Both the position numbers and the translations under genes were made by a program. Shown here one piece after another: positions 21,589 through 29,904 of a stretch of DNA of 64,000 nt. The DNA is from an uncultured Gemmiger sp. GTDB lineage: Bacteria; Bacillota; Clostridia; Oscillospirales; Ruminococcaceae. The stretch is taken from positions 23,263 to 87,262 of the forward strand of contig CANRCB010000007.1 in NCBI GenBank assembly GCA_947629015.1. The letters are read 5' to 3'. The number at the start of each line of letters is the position of its first letter. Positions within the stretch are counted from its first letter, which is position 1. The notes under the pieces were generated by a model. That model ran no database searches and was not told the origin of the DNA. It saw only the letters and a list, made by a program, of their open reading frames with translations.

Positions 21589-21796
21589 CCGGCCGCGCGG
21601 TTGGATGCCGCCCTGCCGTATCAAGCGCCGCGCCGCCGCGAATTTCCCGCAAATGGCATTTGCGGCAAGGTTCGGGGCGTCGAGGACGCCGCCCCCTACG
21701 GTTTTACCGGGGACATCATCCACCTGCGGCGGCAGGAGGGCATGGGAACCCCGACGCACTTCCATGAGGCGTTGCCCGTTTTTTTGACACAATGCG
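21589..21796. repeat. Mosaic intergenic element F between MATE gene and its terminator
   Basis: There is no gene. It contains AAGGTTCGGGGCGTCGAGGA, then CGCCGCCCCCTACGG, a module nearly identical to one at 52.48 kb. It ends CGTTTTTTTGACACAAT just before a strong hairpin. That end, TTTTTTGACACA, is also the end of the elements at 2.34 and 52.92 kb. Confidence 0.55.
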
Positions 21797-21834
21797 CGCC
21801 GCGGCGCCCTTTTTGGGGGCGCCGCGGCGTTTTG
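21797..21834 (+). terminator. Strong intrinsic terminator
   Basis: A 13-bp stem (CGCCGCGGCGCCC paired with GGGCGCCGCGGCG) is followed by TTTTGG. It probably is the original terminator of the MATE gene, now 208 bases from its stop. It also faces the convergent fucO-like gene. Confidence 0.8.
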
Positions 21835-21863
21835 GTGCTTTTGCCGGGCTTTTAACGGGCCGC

Positions 21864-23012
21864 TTACAGCAGGCCCTTGTACAGCTCGACGATCTCGGCG
21901 ACGGAGGTATCGCGCGGGTTGCCGGGGCGGCAGGCATCGGCATAGGCGGACTCGGACAGGAACTGGATGTCCTCCTCCTTGAGGATGCCCTTGAGGTCGG
22001 CCGGGATGCCCACGTCGGCGGACAGCTGCCTGACGGCGGCGATGGTGGCATCGGCGGCCTGTTCATCGCTCATCGCGTCGATGCCCTCGACGCCCATGGC
22101 CTTGCCGATGGCGCGGTAGCGCCCGCCCGCGACGGGCTTGTTGTACACAAGGCCGGTGGGCAGGATGATGGCGCAGGCCACGCCGTGCGGGGTATCGTAC
22201 AAAGCGGACAGGCCGTGCGCCATCGAGTGCACGATGCCCAGGCCCACGTTGGAGAAGCCCATGCCGGCGATATACTGCCCGAGGGCCATGCCCTCGCGGC
22301 CTTCCGGCGTGTTGGCGACGGCGCCGCGCAGGTTTTCGGAGATGAGGCGGATGGCCTCGAGGTGGAACATATCGCTGATGGCGCAGTGGCCGGCGGTGAT
22401 ATAGCCCTCGATGGCGTGGGTGAGCGCGTCCATACCGGTGGCGGCGGTCAGGCCCTTGGGCATGGTGGACATCATATCGGGGTCAACGACGGCGATCTCG
22501 GGGATGTCGTTGGTGTCGACGCAGACGAACTTGCGCTTCTTCTCGACGTCGGTGATGACGTAGTTGATGGTGACCTCGGCGGCCGTGCCGGCGGTGGTGG
22601 GCACCGCGATGGTGAACACGGCGTGCTTTTTGGTGGGGGCCACGCCCTCAAGGCTGCGCACATCGGCGAATTCCGGGTTGTTGATGATGATGCCGATGGC
22701 CTTGGCGGTGTCCATCGCGGAGCCGCCGCCGATGGCGACGATGCAGTCCGCCCCGGCCTTTTTGAACGCCTCGACGCCGTTCTGCACGTTCTCGATGGTG
22801 GGGTTGGGCTTGATGTCGGAGTAGACGTCATAGGCAAAGCCGGCGGCATCCAGAAGATCCGTCACCTTTTTGGTGACGCCGAACTTGATGAGATCCGCGT
22901 CGGAGCAGACCAGCGCCTTTTTGTAGCCGCGGGCGGTGAGCTCCGGCACGATGTTGTCCAGCGCGCCTTTGCCGTGGTAGGAGATGGTGTTGAGCACGAT
23001 ACGGTTTGCCAT
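21864..23012 (-). CDS. fucO: Lactaldehyde reductase / 1,2-propanediol oxidoreductase (iron-containing ADH)
   Basis: 382 residues, co-linear with FucO from first to last residue. Hallmarks are the MANRIVLNTISYHGKGAL start, VAIGGGSAMDTAKAIGIIIN, NPEFADVRSLEGVAPTKKH and IAVPTTAGTAAEVTINYVIT. Iron-ligand regions are ALTHAIEGYITAG and VHSMAHGLSALYDTPHG. FucO reduces L-lactaldehyde to 1,2-propanediol with NADH during anaerobic fucose or rhamnose use. Other group III alcohol dehydrogenases share the fold, so a broader alcohol/aldehyde role is possible. No fucose genes are in the window. Start 23012 is the standard family start. It is transcribed alone, convergent to the MATE gene. Confidence 0.88.
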   Translation of the reverse strand: MANRIVLNTISYHGKGALDNIVPELTARGYKKALVCSDADLIKFGVTKKVTDLLDAAGFAYDVYSDIKPNPTIENVQNGVEAFKKAGADCIVAIGGGSAMDTAKAIGIIINNPEFADVRSLEGVAPTKKHAVFTIAVPTTAGTAAEVTINYVITDVEKKRKFVCVDTNDIPEIAVVDPDMMSTMPKGLTAATGMDALTHAIEGYITAGHCAISDMFHLEAIRLISENLRGAVANTPEGREGMALGQYIAGMGFSNVGLGIVHSMAHGLSALYDTPHGVACAIILPTGLVYNKPVAGGRYRAIGKAMGVEGIDAMSDEQAADATIAAVRQLSADVGIPADLKGILKEEDIQFLSESAYADACRPGNPRDTSVAEIVELYKGLL

Positions 23013-23138
23013 AGATTACAGCCTCCAATCCTGTTTTTGCAGTGCCTTGCGCGGGGAACGCCCCCGCATATTACAAAATCAAGTATACCACGTGCGGGCG
23101 GGTTTTCCTAGTGGGATTTTTGCTGAATTCCCATCATT

Positions 23139-23246
23139 TTATTTAGCGGCGGCGAACGCGGCGGCCTGCAGCGCCTCATACAGCGGCAGGGCGTCCGGCG
23201 CGCGGTCAAAGAAAAGCAGGATATCGCTTTGCAAACGGTCCTCCAT
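23139..23246 (-). CDS. Small protein co-transcribed with the BlaI-like regulator
   Basis: 35 residues: MEDRLQSDILLFFDRAPDAL, then PLYEALQAAAFAAAK. Start 23246 has AAAGGGGA seven bases upstream. A second in-frame ATG at 23252 touches that site. It begins 13 bases after the stop of the regulator. No family is recognised, and there is no signal or membrane segment. BlaI operons normally continue with an M56 (BlaR1/MecR1) sensor peptidase. This peptide stands in its place. It might be a modulator of the regulator or a decayed remnant. Confidence 0.5.
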   Translation of the reverse strand: MEDRLQSDILLFFDRAPDALPLYEALQAAAFAAAK

Positions 23247-23259
23247 CACCATTCCCCTT

Positions 23260-23658
23260 TCATTCCTCGTCATATTCGGCGTTGTCGGCCAGCCATGCAT
23301 CCAGCCAGCGCAGCAGGCGGTGCACCTGCGCGTGTTCCAGCCGGCCGGTGGCCGCCAGCGCCTCCAGCATGGCGCGCACGTCGCCGCCGTAGAGCGTTTC
23401 GAGGTGCGCGGCGCTGACCGCGCCGCAGTAGGTGGCGCGCCGCACGAGCGGGGTGTACACATTTTTGTTGCCCTGCCTGGCCGCCCGGACAAAGCCCTTG
23501 CCCTCGAGCCGGAGCAGGAAGTTGAGCAGGGTGGAATCCGCCCAGCGGCAGCCGGGCGGCAGCTGCGCGGCGACCTGCCGCCGGGTGGCGGCACCGTTTG
23601 GCGCGGCGCGCCACAGCGCCGCCATGACCTGCTCCTCACTGCGGGAAAGCCGTTCCAT
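23260..23658 (-). CDS. BlaI/MecI/CopY-family transcriptional regulator
   Basis: 132 residues. A winged-helix repressor with the family outline: the opening LSRSEEQVMAALWRAAPNGA, WADSTLLNFLLRLEGKGFVR and GNKNVYTPLVRRATYCGAVS. The C-terminal dimerisation helices are LETLYGGDVRAMLEALAATG, then LRWLDAWL. In BlaI and MecI a sensor peptidase cleaves the repressor. CopY instead responds to copper through a C-terminal CxCxxxxCxC motif, which is absent here. Start 23658 has GGGGAG upstream. The frame stays open for another 100 codons upstream, but through the promoter region. Direct repeats around the promoter indicate autoregulation. No beta-lactamase or M56 gene is nearby, so the signal and targets are unknown. 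Confidence 0.83.
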   Translation of the reverse strand: MERLSRSEEQVMAALWRAAPNGAATRRQVAAQLPPGCRWADSTLLNFLLRLEGKGFVRAARQGNKNVYTPLVRRATYCGAVSAAHLETLYGGDVRAMLEALAATGRLEHAQVHRLLRWLDAWLADNAEYDEE

Positions 23659-23672
23659 ACATATCTCCCCTG

Positions 23673-23724
23673 TTTGTGGTAGATTTTCCGTTAGCATTTT
23701 ACATCTGTGGCAGATTTTTGTCAA
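23673..23724 (-). promoter_or_regulatory. Promoter and direct-repeat operators of the BlaI-like gene
   Basis: On the minus strand TTGACA (23719-23724), 17 bases, TAAAAT (23696-23701). On the + strand TTTGTGGTAGATTTT (23673-23687) and TCTGTGGCAGATTTT (23704-23718) are near-identical direct repeats 31 bp apart. One fills the spacer and one lies downstream of the -10 box. Confidence 0.72.
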
Positions 23725-23959
23725 TCCCCTCTCCCGCTGCCGCACGGCCGGCGTTTTTTGCGGGGTTTCTTTTATGATTGTAAAAGGTTTTGTCTGTGCA
23801 CGGCCGACAGTTGTGCCGTTTTTCCGGTTTTTTTGCGCACGGCGCGCGCAAATTCGGGGTTTTGCCAAGTGGCCGCGCGGCGGGGCTTTTATTATAATAG
23901 GGGGCGAACGCGGGGCCGCGCACGGCGGCCCCCTGAACGGGAAAGGGAGAATGGACGAT

Positions 23960-25057
23960 ATGGCAAGAGTGTACAATTTCAGCGCCGGGCCTTCGATGCT
24001 GCCGGAGGCGGTGCTCCAAAAGGCGCAGGCGGAGCTGCTGGACTACCATGGCAGCGGCCAGAGCGTGATGGAGATGAGCCACCGCAGCAAATGGTTCGAC
24101 GAGATCATCCAAAACACCGAGGCCGCGCTGCGCCGCGTGCTGAACGTGCCGGACAATTACAAGGTGGGCTTTTTCCAGGGCGGGGCCACGCAGCAGTTCG
24201 CCATGGTGCCGCTGAATTTCATGACCACCGGCACAGCGGATTACATCGTGACGGGCAATTTCAGCAAAAAGGCCGCCGAGGAGGGCGCCAAGTTCGGCAC
24301 CGCGCGCGTGGCGGCCTCGTCCAAGGACAAAAACTTCACCTACATCCCCGACGTCAAGGTCATCGCGTATGACCCGGGCGCCAGCTACATCCACATCTGC
24401 CAGAACAACACCATCTTCGGCACCCGGTATGTGGAGGTGCCGCAGGTCGAGGGCGTGCCGCTGGTGGCGGACATGAGCTCGATGATCTGCTCCGAGCCGG
24501 TGGACGTTGCCAAATACGGCTGCATCTATTTTGGCGTGCAGAAGAACATCGCCCCCGCCGGCATGGCAGTGGCCATCGTGCGGGAGGACCTGCTGGGCCG
24601 CAGCGCCAAGGGCTATGCCCCGGAGCAGATCCCCACCATGATGAACTACACCACCCTGCTGGGGGCCGGCAGCATGTACAACACCCCGCCCTGCTGGTGC
24701 ATCTATATGACCGGGCTGGTGATGGACTGGCTGGAGCATGAGGTGGGCGGCCTTGCGGCGATGCAGGCGCGCAACGCCGCCAAGGCCAAGGTGCTGTACG
24801 ATTACCTGGACGGGCAGGATTTCTACAAAAACCCCGTCGAAAAGCGGTACCGCAGCCTGATGAACGTGACCTTCACCTCCCCCACGGCGGAGCTGGACAA
24901 GGCGTTCTGCGCGGCGGCGGCCGAGGCGGGTTTCGTCAACCTCAAGGGGCACCGGCTGGTGGGCGGTATGCGCGCCTCCATCTACAACGCGATGCCGGCC
25001 GAGGGCATCGACAAGCTCGTCGCCTTTATGGAGAAATTCCGCAGGGAAAACGCGTAA
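23960..25057 (+). CDS. serC: Phosphoserine aminotransferase
   Basis: 365 residues. SerC converts 3-phosphohydroxypyruvate and glutamate to phosphoserine in serine synthesis. It also serves in pyridoxal phosphate synthesis where that route exists. Diagnostic parts are VYNFSAGPSMLPEAVLQKAQ, QSVMEMSHRSKWFDEIIQNT, VGFFQGGATQQFAMVPLNF and the PLP lysine in IYFGVQKNIAPAGMAVAIV near residue 200. The C-terminal end is LKGHRLVGGMRASIYNAMP. ATG 23960 follows the family start. ATG 23951, three codons earlier, is possible but sits almost on the AAAGGGAGA. A TATAAT-like -10 lies at 23893-23898 without a good -35. serA follows, so the pair forms the serine operon, interrupted by an unusual repeat at 25070-25220. 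Confidence 0.96.
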   Translation: MARVYNFSAGPSMLPEAVLQKAQAELLDYHGSGQSVMEMSHRSKWFDEIIQNTEAALRRVLNVPDNYKVGFFQGGATQQFAMVPLNFMTTGTADYIVTGNFSKKAAEEGAKFGTARVAASSKDKNFTYIPDVKVIAYDPGASYIHICQNNTIFGTRYVEVPQVEGVPLVADMSSMICSEPVDVAKYGCIYFGVQKNIAPAGMAVAIVREDLLGRSAKGYAPEQIPTMMNYTTLLGAGSMYNTPPCWCIYMTGLVMDWLEHEVGGLAAMQARNAAKAKVLYDYLDGQDFYKNPVEKRYRSLMNVTFTSPTAELDKAFCAAAAEAGFVNLKGHRLVGGMRASIYNAMPAEGIDKLVAFMEKFRRENA

Positions 25058-25069
25058 TAATCTAAAGAG

Positions 25070-25220
25070 AAGAGTGAAGAGAGAAAAGAGAGCAGAGTGG
25101 AATGTTGAGAGTGGAATGTGGAGAGTGGAGTTGCGGGGTGCCCTTCGGGCACGATTTTAAAAAAGCACCTTATTTCCACTTTCCACTTTCCACTTTCCAC
25201 TTTCCAAACTCCACTTTCCA
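25070..25220. repeat. Inverted heptamer repeat array (TTCCACT / AGTGGAA)
   Basis: The left part carries several GTGGAATGT, GAGAGTGGA units. The right part carries tandem TTCCACT heptamers (about 25169-25208), then TTCCAAACTCCACTTTCC. The two arms can pair across the middle GGGTGCCCTTCGGGCACGAT hairpin, giving one long imperfect hairpin between serC and serA. A near twin lies at 61608-61745. Confidence 0.75.
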
Positions 25221-25283
25221 AAAGCTCCTTGCTGAAACCGCCATTTTTATTGCTACTTTATTGTTAGGAAGGGAAACAACATC

Positions 25284-26447
25284 ATGTACATCATCAAGAC
25301 CTTGAACGCCATCTCCCCCGCGGGGCTGGCGAAGCTGCCGGCCAACCAGTTTGAGATCGACAACAACGCCGCCGCGCCGCAGGGCGTGCTGGTGCGCAGC
25401 ACCGATATGCACGCCGCGCCCCTGCCCGAGAGCCTGCTGGCCATCGCGCGCGCGGGGGCCGGCACCAACAACATCCCGGTGGAGGACTGCACCGAAAAGG
25501 GCATCGTCGTGTTCAACACGCCGGGCGCCAACGCCAACGGCGTGGCGGAGCTGACGGTGGGCGCCCTCATCGCCGGCAGCCGCCATATGGCCGAGGGCAT
25601 GGCCTGGGCGCAGACACTCAAGGGCAGCGCCACGCTGGGCAAGGACGTGGAAGGCGGCAAAAAGCAGTTCGTCGGGCCGGAGCTGCGCGGCAAAACGCTG
25701 GGCGTCATCGGCCTGGGCGCCATCGGCGCGCGGGTGGCCAACGCCGCCGTCGCGCTGGGCATGGAGGTGCTGGGCTATGACCCCTACATCAGCGTGGACG
25801 CGGCGTGGAGCCTTTCGCGCAGCGTGCAGCACTGCGTGACGATGGGTGAGATGCTGCCCCGCTGCGATTACCTGACCATCCACGTGCCCTACCTGCCCAC
25901 CACCCGCCACACCATCAACGAGCGCAGCCTTTCCGCCTGCAAGGACGGCGTGCGCGTTTTGAACTTTGCCCGCGGCGAGCTGGTGGACAACGCCGCGCTG
26001 CTGGACGCGCTCAACAGCGGCAAGGTGGCGGAGTATTTCTGCGATTTCCCGGCCGAGGAGCTGCTGGGCGTGAAGGGCGTGTACTGCACGCCGCACCTGG
26101 GCGCCTCGACCCCCGAAAGCGAGACGAACTGCGCCGTGATGGCCGCCGCCGAGCTGAGCGATTATTTGAAAAACGGCAACATCACCCACAGCGTCAACCT
26201 GCCCGACGTGCAGCAGCCGCGCGCGGCCGGCAAGCGCATCTGCATCATCCACAAAAACGAGCCGGGCGTCATCTCCGGCATCACCGGCGCGCTGACGGCG
26301 GTGGGCCTCAACATCGAGAACATGGTCAACAAGAGCCGCAAGGAGATCGCCTATACCCTGCTGGACGTGACCGGCCGCTTTGACGAGGCCGCCATGGCCG
26401 CCCAGCTTGCGGCGCTGCCCGCCACGGTGCGGGTGCGCATCCTGTAA
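25284..26447 (+). CDS. serA: D-3-phosphoglycerate dehydrogenase with ACT domain
   Basis: 387 residues. SerA oxidises 3-phosphoglycerate to phosphohydroxypyruvate with NAD+, the first step of serine synthesis. Visible parts are the substrate domain (IARAGAGTNNIPVEDCTEKG), VFNTPGANANGVAELTVGAL, the NAD-binding Rossmann loop TLGVIGLGAIGARVANAAVA and the hydroxyacid dehydrogenase signature VRVLNFARGELVDNAALLDA. The catalytic His is in YCTPHLGASTPESE. The C-terminal 70 residues form an ACT domain (ICIIHKNEPGVISGITGALT), the serine feedback site in this enzyme class. It has the shorter form with no ASB domain. ATG 25284 has GGAAGGG upstream. It probably shares a transcript with serC through the heptamer hairpin. 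Confidence 0.95.
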   Translation: MYIIKTLNAISPAGLAKLPANQFEIDNNAAAPQGVLVRSTDMHAAPLPESLLAIARAGAGTNNIPVEDCTEKGIVVFNTPGANANGVAELTVGALIAGSRHMAEGMAWAQTLKGSATLGKDVEGGKKQFVGPELRGKTLGVIGLGAIGARVANAAVALGMEVLGYDPYISVDAAWSLSRSVQHCVTMGEMLPRCDYLTIHVPYLPTTRHTINERSLSACKDGVRVLNFARGELVDNAALLDALNSGKVAEYFCDFPAEELLGVKGVYCTPHLGASTPESETNCAVMAAAELSDYLKNGNITHSVNLPDVQQPRAAGKRICIIHKNEPGVISGITGALTAVGLNIENMVNKSRKEIAYTLLDVTGRFDEAAMAAQLAALPATVRVRIL

Positions 26448-26486
26448 GCGCCCGAAAATACTTTTTACAACATTTTTTGACGTCGC

Positions 26487-26525
26487 GCCCGTTTTCTGCT
26501 ACAATGGCAGAAAACGGGCTTTTTC
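26487..26525 (+). terminator. Intrinsic terminator of the serC-serA operon
   Basis: A 13-bp stem (GCCCGTTTTCTGC/GCAGAAAACGGGC) is followed by TTTTTCCC, 39 bases after the serA stop. Confidence 0.9.
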
Positions 26526-26555
26526 CCGCACTTTCCGCAAAAAAGGAGGGCCGCC

Positions 26556-28649
26556 ATGCCGCCGCGCACGCACACGATCCGGGCCGACCATACGCCGGGC
26601 ACCTGGTGCCGGGCGCTCGTCTGCTGCGCCGCGCTGGGCGGATACCTGTTCCTCATCGCGGCCGGCGGGGCCGATATGGGCCGGCTCGTGCTGTTCTACC
26701 TGTGCGCGGCGGTGTATCTGGTGGGGCCGGGCCTCGCCTTGGCGGATTGGGCCGGCCCGTATGGCGACGGCCTGCGCGTGCCGCTGGCGATGCTGTACGG
26801 CATCGGGTTTTTGGCGGTGGTGCACTGTTTTTCCGTGCGTTTGGGCATGGTTTGGCTGCTGCGGGCGCTGCCCGCGGCATTGACGGCGGTGTGGGCGGCG
26901 CAAAAGCTGCGCGCCTGGCATAAGGCGGGCCGGCCGCGCCCTGCCGCACCGCCGGTATGGCGGGGCGGCGTGGTGCTGTGGGCGGTCCTGTGCCTGCTGT
27001 ACGCGCTGATGCTCGGCGCGCAGAACCCCCACCCGCTGGCGGGCGGCCCGGTGGAGCTTTCCCGCGATATGCTGTGGAACATCGGCAACGTGACGGCGCT
27101 GAGCCGGCATTTCCCCGCGCAGGACATCCGGTTTTTGGGGGTGCGGTTCTCCTACCATTACCTCACCGAGCTGCTCTGCGCCGCCCTGCATCTTGTGAGC
27201 GGGGCGTCCGCGTATGACTGCAACGCGTTTTTCGCCGGGCCGCTGTTTTTGGCCGGGGAGCTCATCGCTTTGTGCAGCCTGGGCCGGCATTATTTCGGCC
27301 CGGAGCGGCGGCGCGCGGCGCACCTGACGGTGTACCTGCTGTTTGGCTGCCAGTCTCTGGCGATGTGGCAGGTATCGGAAAAGGGCGACGGCATTTTTGC
27401 CAACACGCTGCTCAAACATCTTGTGACCAACATCAACGCCCAGGCCACGGCGCTTGTCCTGCTTTGTGTGTTCATGGTGCTGTTTACCGTCATCAGCCGC
27501 AAAAAGTTCAACGTCGGGCCGCTGTATATTGCCGCCCTGCTGGCGGCCTTCGCATTGCTGGGCCTGGCCAAGGGCCCGCAGGCGGCCATCGTTTTGTGCA
27601 GCCTTGCCATCACGATGGTGCTGGTGCTGCTGTTCCAAAAGCCCAAATACGGGCGCGCGCTGCTGTGCCTGGCGGGCTGCGCGGCGGTGTTCGCCGTGCT
27701 GTACCGGCTGCTGTTCGCGGCCGGGGCCAACGAAAGTATGCGGTTTTCCATCTTTTCGATGCAGAACACCCCCGCCTACCGCCTGCTCAGCCCGTATACC
27801 GATCGGCTGTGCCATGCCCTGCCGTTCATCTCGGGGTATGTATGGCTGGTGGGCATCGGGGTGGTGAACACCTTCTGTATGCTGCCGTTCCAGTTTTTGC
27901 TGTGGGCCACCGCCGTGCCGGGCGCGCTGCGCCGCCTGCACCGGCTGGACCCCGCCTGTATCCTGGCCCACGGCGCGGCGGTGGGCGGGTTCCTCGCCTA
28001 CCACATTTTCCGGCACACCAGCTCAAGCGAGATCTATTTTGCCCTGGTGGGCATGATCTTTATGACGCTGCTCGCCGCCGGCCGGCTGGACGTGCTGCTG
28101 GCCCGCCGCCCGCTGGCGCCCGCCAAATGGCCGCTGTGGCTGGCGGGGGCCGCCGCGGCACTGACCACCGTATACATCGTGGGCGCGTGCGGCCGGCAGG
28201 CGCTGGGGCAGGCGGCCGTCACCCTTGGCGCGGTGCCCCCCGCCCCCAACAGCCGCGCGGTGACCGCCGCCGAGGAGGCCGCCATGCGCTGGCTGGCCCA
28301 AAACACCGATACGGAGCTTGTGTTCACCACCGACCGTACCAGCGCCGCCCCGGATTTTGACAACGGCATCAGCAACGTGTACACGGCCCTGAGCGGCCGG
28401 CAGGCGTATATGGAAGGCTGGACCTACGCCGTGACCAACATGGGCGTGCCGGAGGCTACCGTCCTGCACCGCCTGGAGGTGAACGCCGCCGTCTTTGACA
28501 CCGCCACCCCGCCCGAGGCGCTGCGCGCTTTGTGCGCGGCCGAGGGCATCGGCTGCATCGTGGACGACAAGGCGTGGCCCGGCGGGGTATGCCCCGCATT
28601 GGCCCCCGCGTATGAGAGCGACGGCGTGGCCATCTATCTGCTGCAATAA
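26556..28649 (+). CDS. Polytopic membrane protein, GT-C glycosyltransferase-like
   Basis: 697 residues with about 12-13 hydrophobic helices in the first 560 residues and a soluble C-terminal domain of about 140 residues (from NSRAVTAAEEAAMRWLAQNT). The first loop after the early helices carries acidic and His residues (GGPVELSRDMLWNIGNVTAL, then FLGVRFSYHYLTELLC), as in GT-C lipid-sugar-dependent glycosyltransferases. The C-terminal domain, with FTTDRTSAAPDFDNGISNVY and ending GVAIYLLQ, resembles the extracytoplasmic tail of such proteins. The fold class is an inference from this layout, and no close family name is certain. AAAAGGAGGG precedes ATG 26556. It follows the serA terminator and ends convergently to a small gene, so it is a single-gene unit. 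Likely role: transfer of a sugar to envelope polymers. Confidence 0.65.
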   Translation: MPPRTHTIRADHTPGTWCRALVCCAALGGYLFLIAAGGADMGRLVLFYLCAAVYLVGPGLALADWAGPYGDGLRVPLAMLYGIGFLAVVHCFSVRLGMVWLLRALPAALTAVWAAQKLRAWHKAGRPRPAAPPVWRGGVVLWAVLCLLYALMLGAQNPHPLAGGPVELSRDMLWNIGNVTALSRHFPAQDIRFLGVRFSYHYLTELLCAALHLVSGASAYDCNAFFAGPLFLAGELIALCSLGRHYFGPERRRAAHLTVYLLFGCQSLAMWQVSEKGDGIFANTLLKHLVTNINAQATALVLLCVFMVLFTVISRKKFNVGPLYIAALLAAFALLGLAKGPQAAIVLCSLAITMVLVLLFQKPKYGRALLCLAGCAAVFAVLYRLLFAAGANESMRFSIFSMQNTPAYRLLSPYTDRLCHALPFISGYVWLVGIGVVNTFCMLPFQFLLWATAVPGALRRLHRLDPACILAHGAAVGGFLAYHIFRHTSSSEIYFALVGMIFMTLLAAGRLDVLLARRPLAPAKWPLWLAGAAAALTTVYIVGACGRQALGQAAVTLGAVPPAPNSRAVTAAEEAAMRWLAQNTDTELVFTTDRTSAAPDFDNGISNVYTALSGRQAYMEGWTYAVTNMGVPEATVLHRLEVNAAVFDTATPPEALRALCAAEGIGCIVDDKAWPGGVCPALAPAYESDGVAIYLLQ

Positions 28650-28655
28650 AAGGGA

Positions 28656-28683
28656 TGTCCGTGCCGGCAAAGCGGCACGGACA
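28656..28683 (-). terminator. Hairpin between convergent genes
   Basis: TGTCCGTGCC pairs with GGCACGGACA (10 bp). On the minus strand it runs into TCCCTTTTATT, so it may terminate the 59-residue gene. Confidence 0.5.
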
Positions 28684-28689
28684 GGGCGC

Positions 28690-28869
28690 TCAGCCGGTGT
28701 AGCGTTCGAGCATACGGTCGAGGTCCATCATCGCTTTTTCGGCGCCGCGCGCCACCTTGCGGATGCTGCGGCGGATCTGCCGGTGGCTGGCACCGCCGGC
28801 GCAGACCGCCGCCGCCCCCACCGCCATGCCCACGGCCGCGGCCGCGGCGGTGACCATCACGTTTTTCAT
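28690..28869 (-). CDS. Small YtxH-like membrane protein, 59 residues
   Basis: The N-terminus is a single membrane helix (MKNVMVTAAAAAVGMAVGAA, then AVCAGGAS). A basic helical tail follows (HRQIRRSIRKVARGAEKAMM), ending DLDRMLERYTG. This resembles the small YtxH-like proteins of Firmicutes in layout, not in any diagnostic residue. ATG 28869 has AAAGGGGG seven bases upstream. A longer in-frame extension upstream lacks a ribosome site. The gene is divergent from pyridoxamine kinase. Function unknown. Confidence 0.65.
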   Translation of the reverse strand: MKNVMVTAAAAAVGMAVGAAAVCAGGASHRQIRRSIRKVARGAEKAMMDLDRMLERYTG

Positions 28870-29033
28870 GGCAAGCCCCCCTTTCCTGATAACGGTATTT
28901 TTAGTTTTGCGCCGCGGTTCCGCCTTTATGCGTGTTTTTTTGTTGTTTTGCTCTGGTAAAATGAGCAAAAGGGGCCGTTTTCCGCGCTTTGGCGGGCCCG
29001 CCCCCATCTTTTGAAGGAAAAGAGCGCACTGCC

Positions 29034-29873
29034 ATGATCCATGCCCCCAAAACGGTTTTGTGCATCCACAGCCTGCCCTGCTTTGGCCGCGGCGGGCTGA
29101 CCGTCGCCGTGCCGGTGCTGGCCGCGCTGGGCGTGCAGGCCGTACCACTGCCCACGGCGCTGCTCTCGACCCATACCGGGGGCCTTGGCACCCCCGCCCG
29201 GCTGGACGCCACCCTGTTCGGCGCGGCGGCGCTGGCCCATTACCGCCGCCTTGGCGTATCGTTCGACGCCGTGTACACCGGCTACCTGGCCACCCCCGCG
29301 CAGGCGCAGCTTGCCGTGCAGGCGCTGGAGATGTGGCCGGGCGCGCTCAAGGTGGTGGACCCCATTTTGGGCGACGGCGGCCAGATGTACCACGGCCTTG
29401 CGCCGGAGCTGGTGCCGGCCCTGTATGACCTGTGCGCCCGGGCGGACCTGGTGCTGCCCAACCTGACCGAGGCCTGCCTTTTGCTGGGTATGCCGATGCC
29501 CGCCGGCAGCGGGGCGGAACAGGCGGCCAACCTGGCACAGCGCCTTTGCAAGGTGAGCCCGCAGGTGCTCATCACCGGCGTGGCCGAGCCGGAGGGCCGC
29601 TCCGTTTGCTGTGTGGGGGCGGTGCGCGGCGGGCCGGGGTACACCGTGCGCTCCGCCCTGCTGCCGCGTATGTTCCACGGCACGGGGGATATTTTTGCCG
29701 CCGCGATGGTGGGGCGCCTGCTGCAGGGCAACGTGCCGCAGGCCGCCGCCCAGGCCGCGGCCGCCTTTGTGGCAGACTGTATCCGCCAGACCCCCGCCGG
29801 CAGCGACGAGCGCCTTGGCGTTTGGCTGGAGAGCGCCCTGCCCGCCTTGCAGCTGGACGGCGAAGGGCTGTAA
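29034..29873 (+). CDS. Pyridoxamine/pyridoxal kinase (PdxK/PdxY family)
   Basis: 279 residues of the ribokinase-like PdxY type. The N-terminal substrate segment is LCIHSLPCFGRGGLTVAVPV, which replaces the usual S-HVAYG-VGN pattern as is common in clostridial members. Further marks are ALLSTHTGGLGTPARLDATL, VYTGYLATPAQAQLAVQALE, the Mg/ATP loop VVDPILGDGGQMYHGLAPEL and LPNLTEACLLLGMPM. The catalytic anion-hole Asp is in RMFHGTGDIFAAAMVGRLL. It salvages vitamin B6 by phosphorylating pyridoxal, pyridoxamine or related hydroxymethylpyrimidines. ATG 29034 lies after GAAGGAAAAG. It heads a three-gene run with trmL and a DegV protein. Confidence 0.88.
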   Translation: MIHAPKTVLCIHSLPCFGRGGLTVAVPVLAALGVQAVPLPTALLSTHTGGLGTPARLDATLFGAAALAHYRRLGVSFDAVYTGYLATPAQAQLAVQALEMWPGALKVVDPILGDGGQMYHGLAPELVPALYDLCARADLVLPNLTEACLLLGMPMPAGSGAEQAANLAQRLCKVSPQVLITGVAEPEGRSVCCVGAVRGGPGYTVRSALLPRMFHGTGDIFAAAMVGRLLQGNVPQAAAQAAAAFVADCIRQTPAGSDERLGVWLESALPALQLDGEGL

Positions 29874-29904
29874 CCACATCCAAAAAAAACGGGAAGTGAA
29901 AACC

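Noticed and set aside
23260..23658. Beta-lactam resistance locus
   Set aside because: The BlaI-like regulator has no beta-lactamase, PBP2a or M56 sensor gene nearby.
25160..25215. Possible CRISPR array in the TTCCACT repeats
   Set aside because: Units are 7 bases with no unique spacers, and there are no cas genes. It is a simple tandem repeat with an inverted partner.
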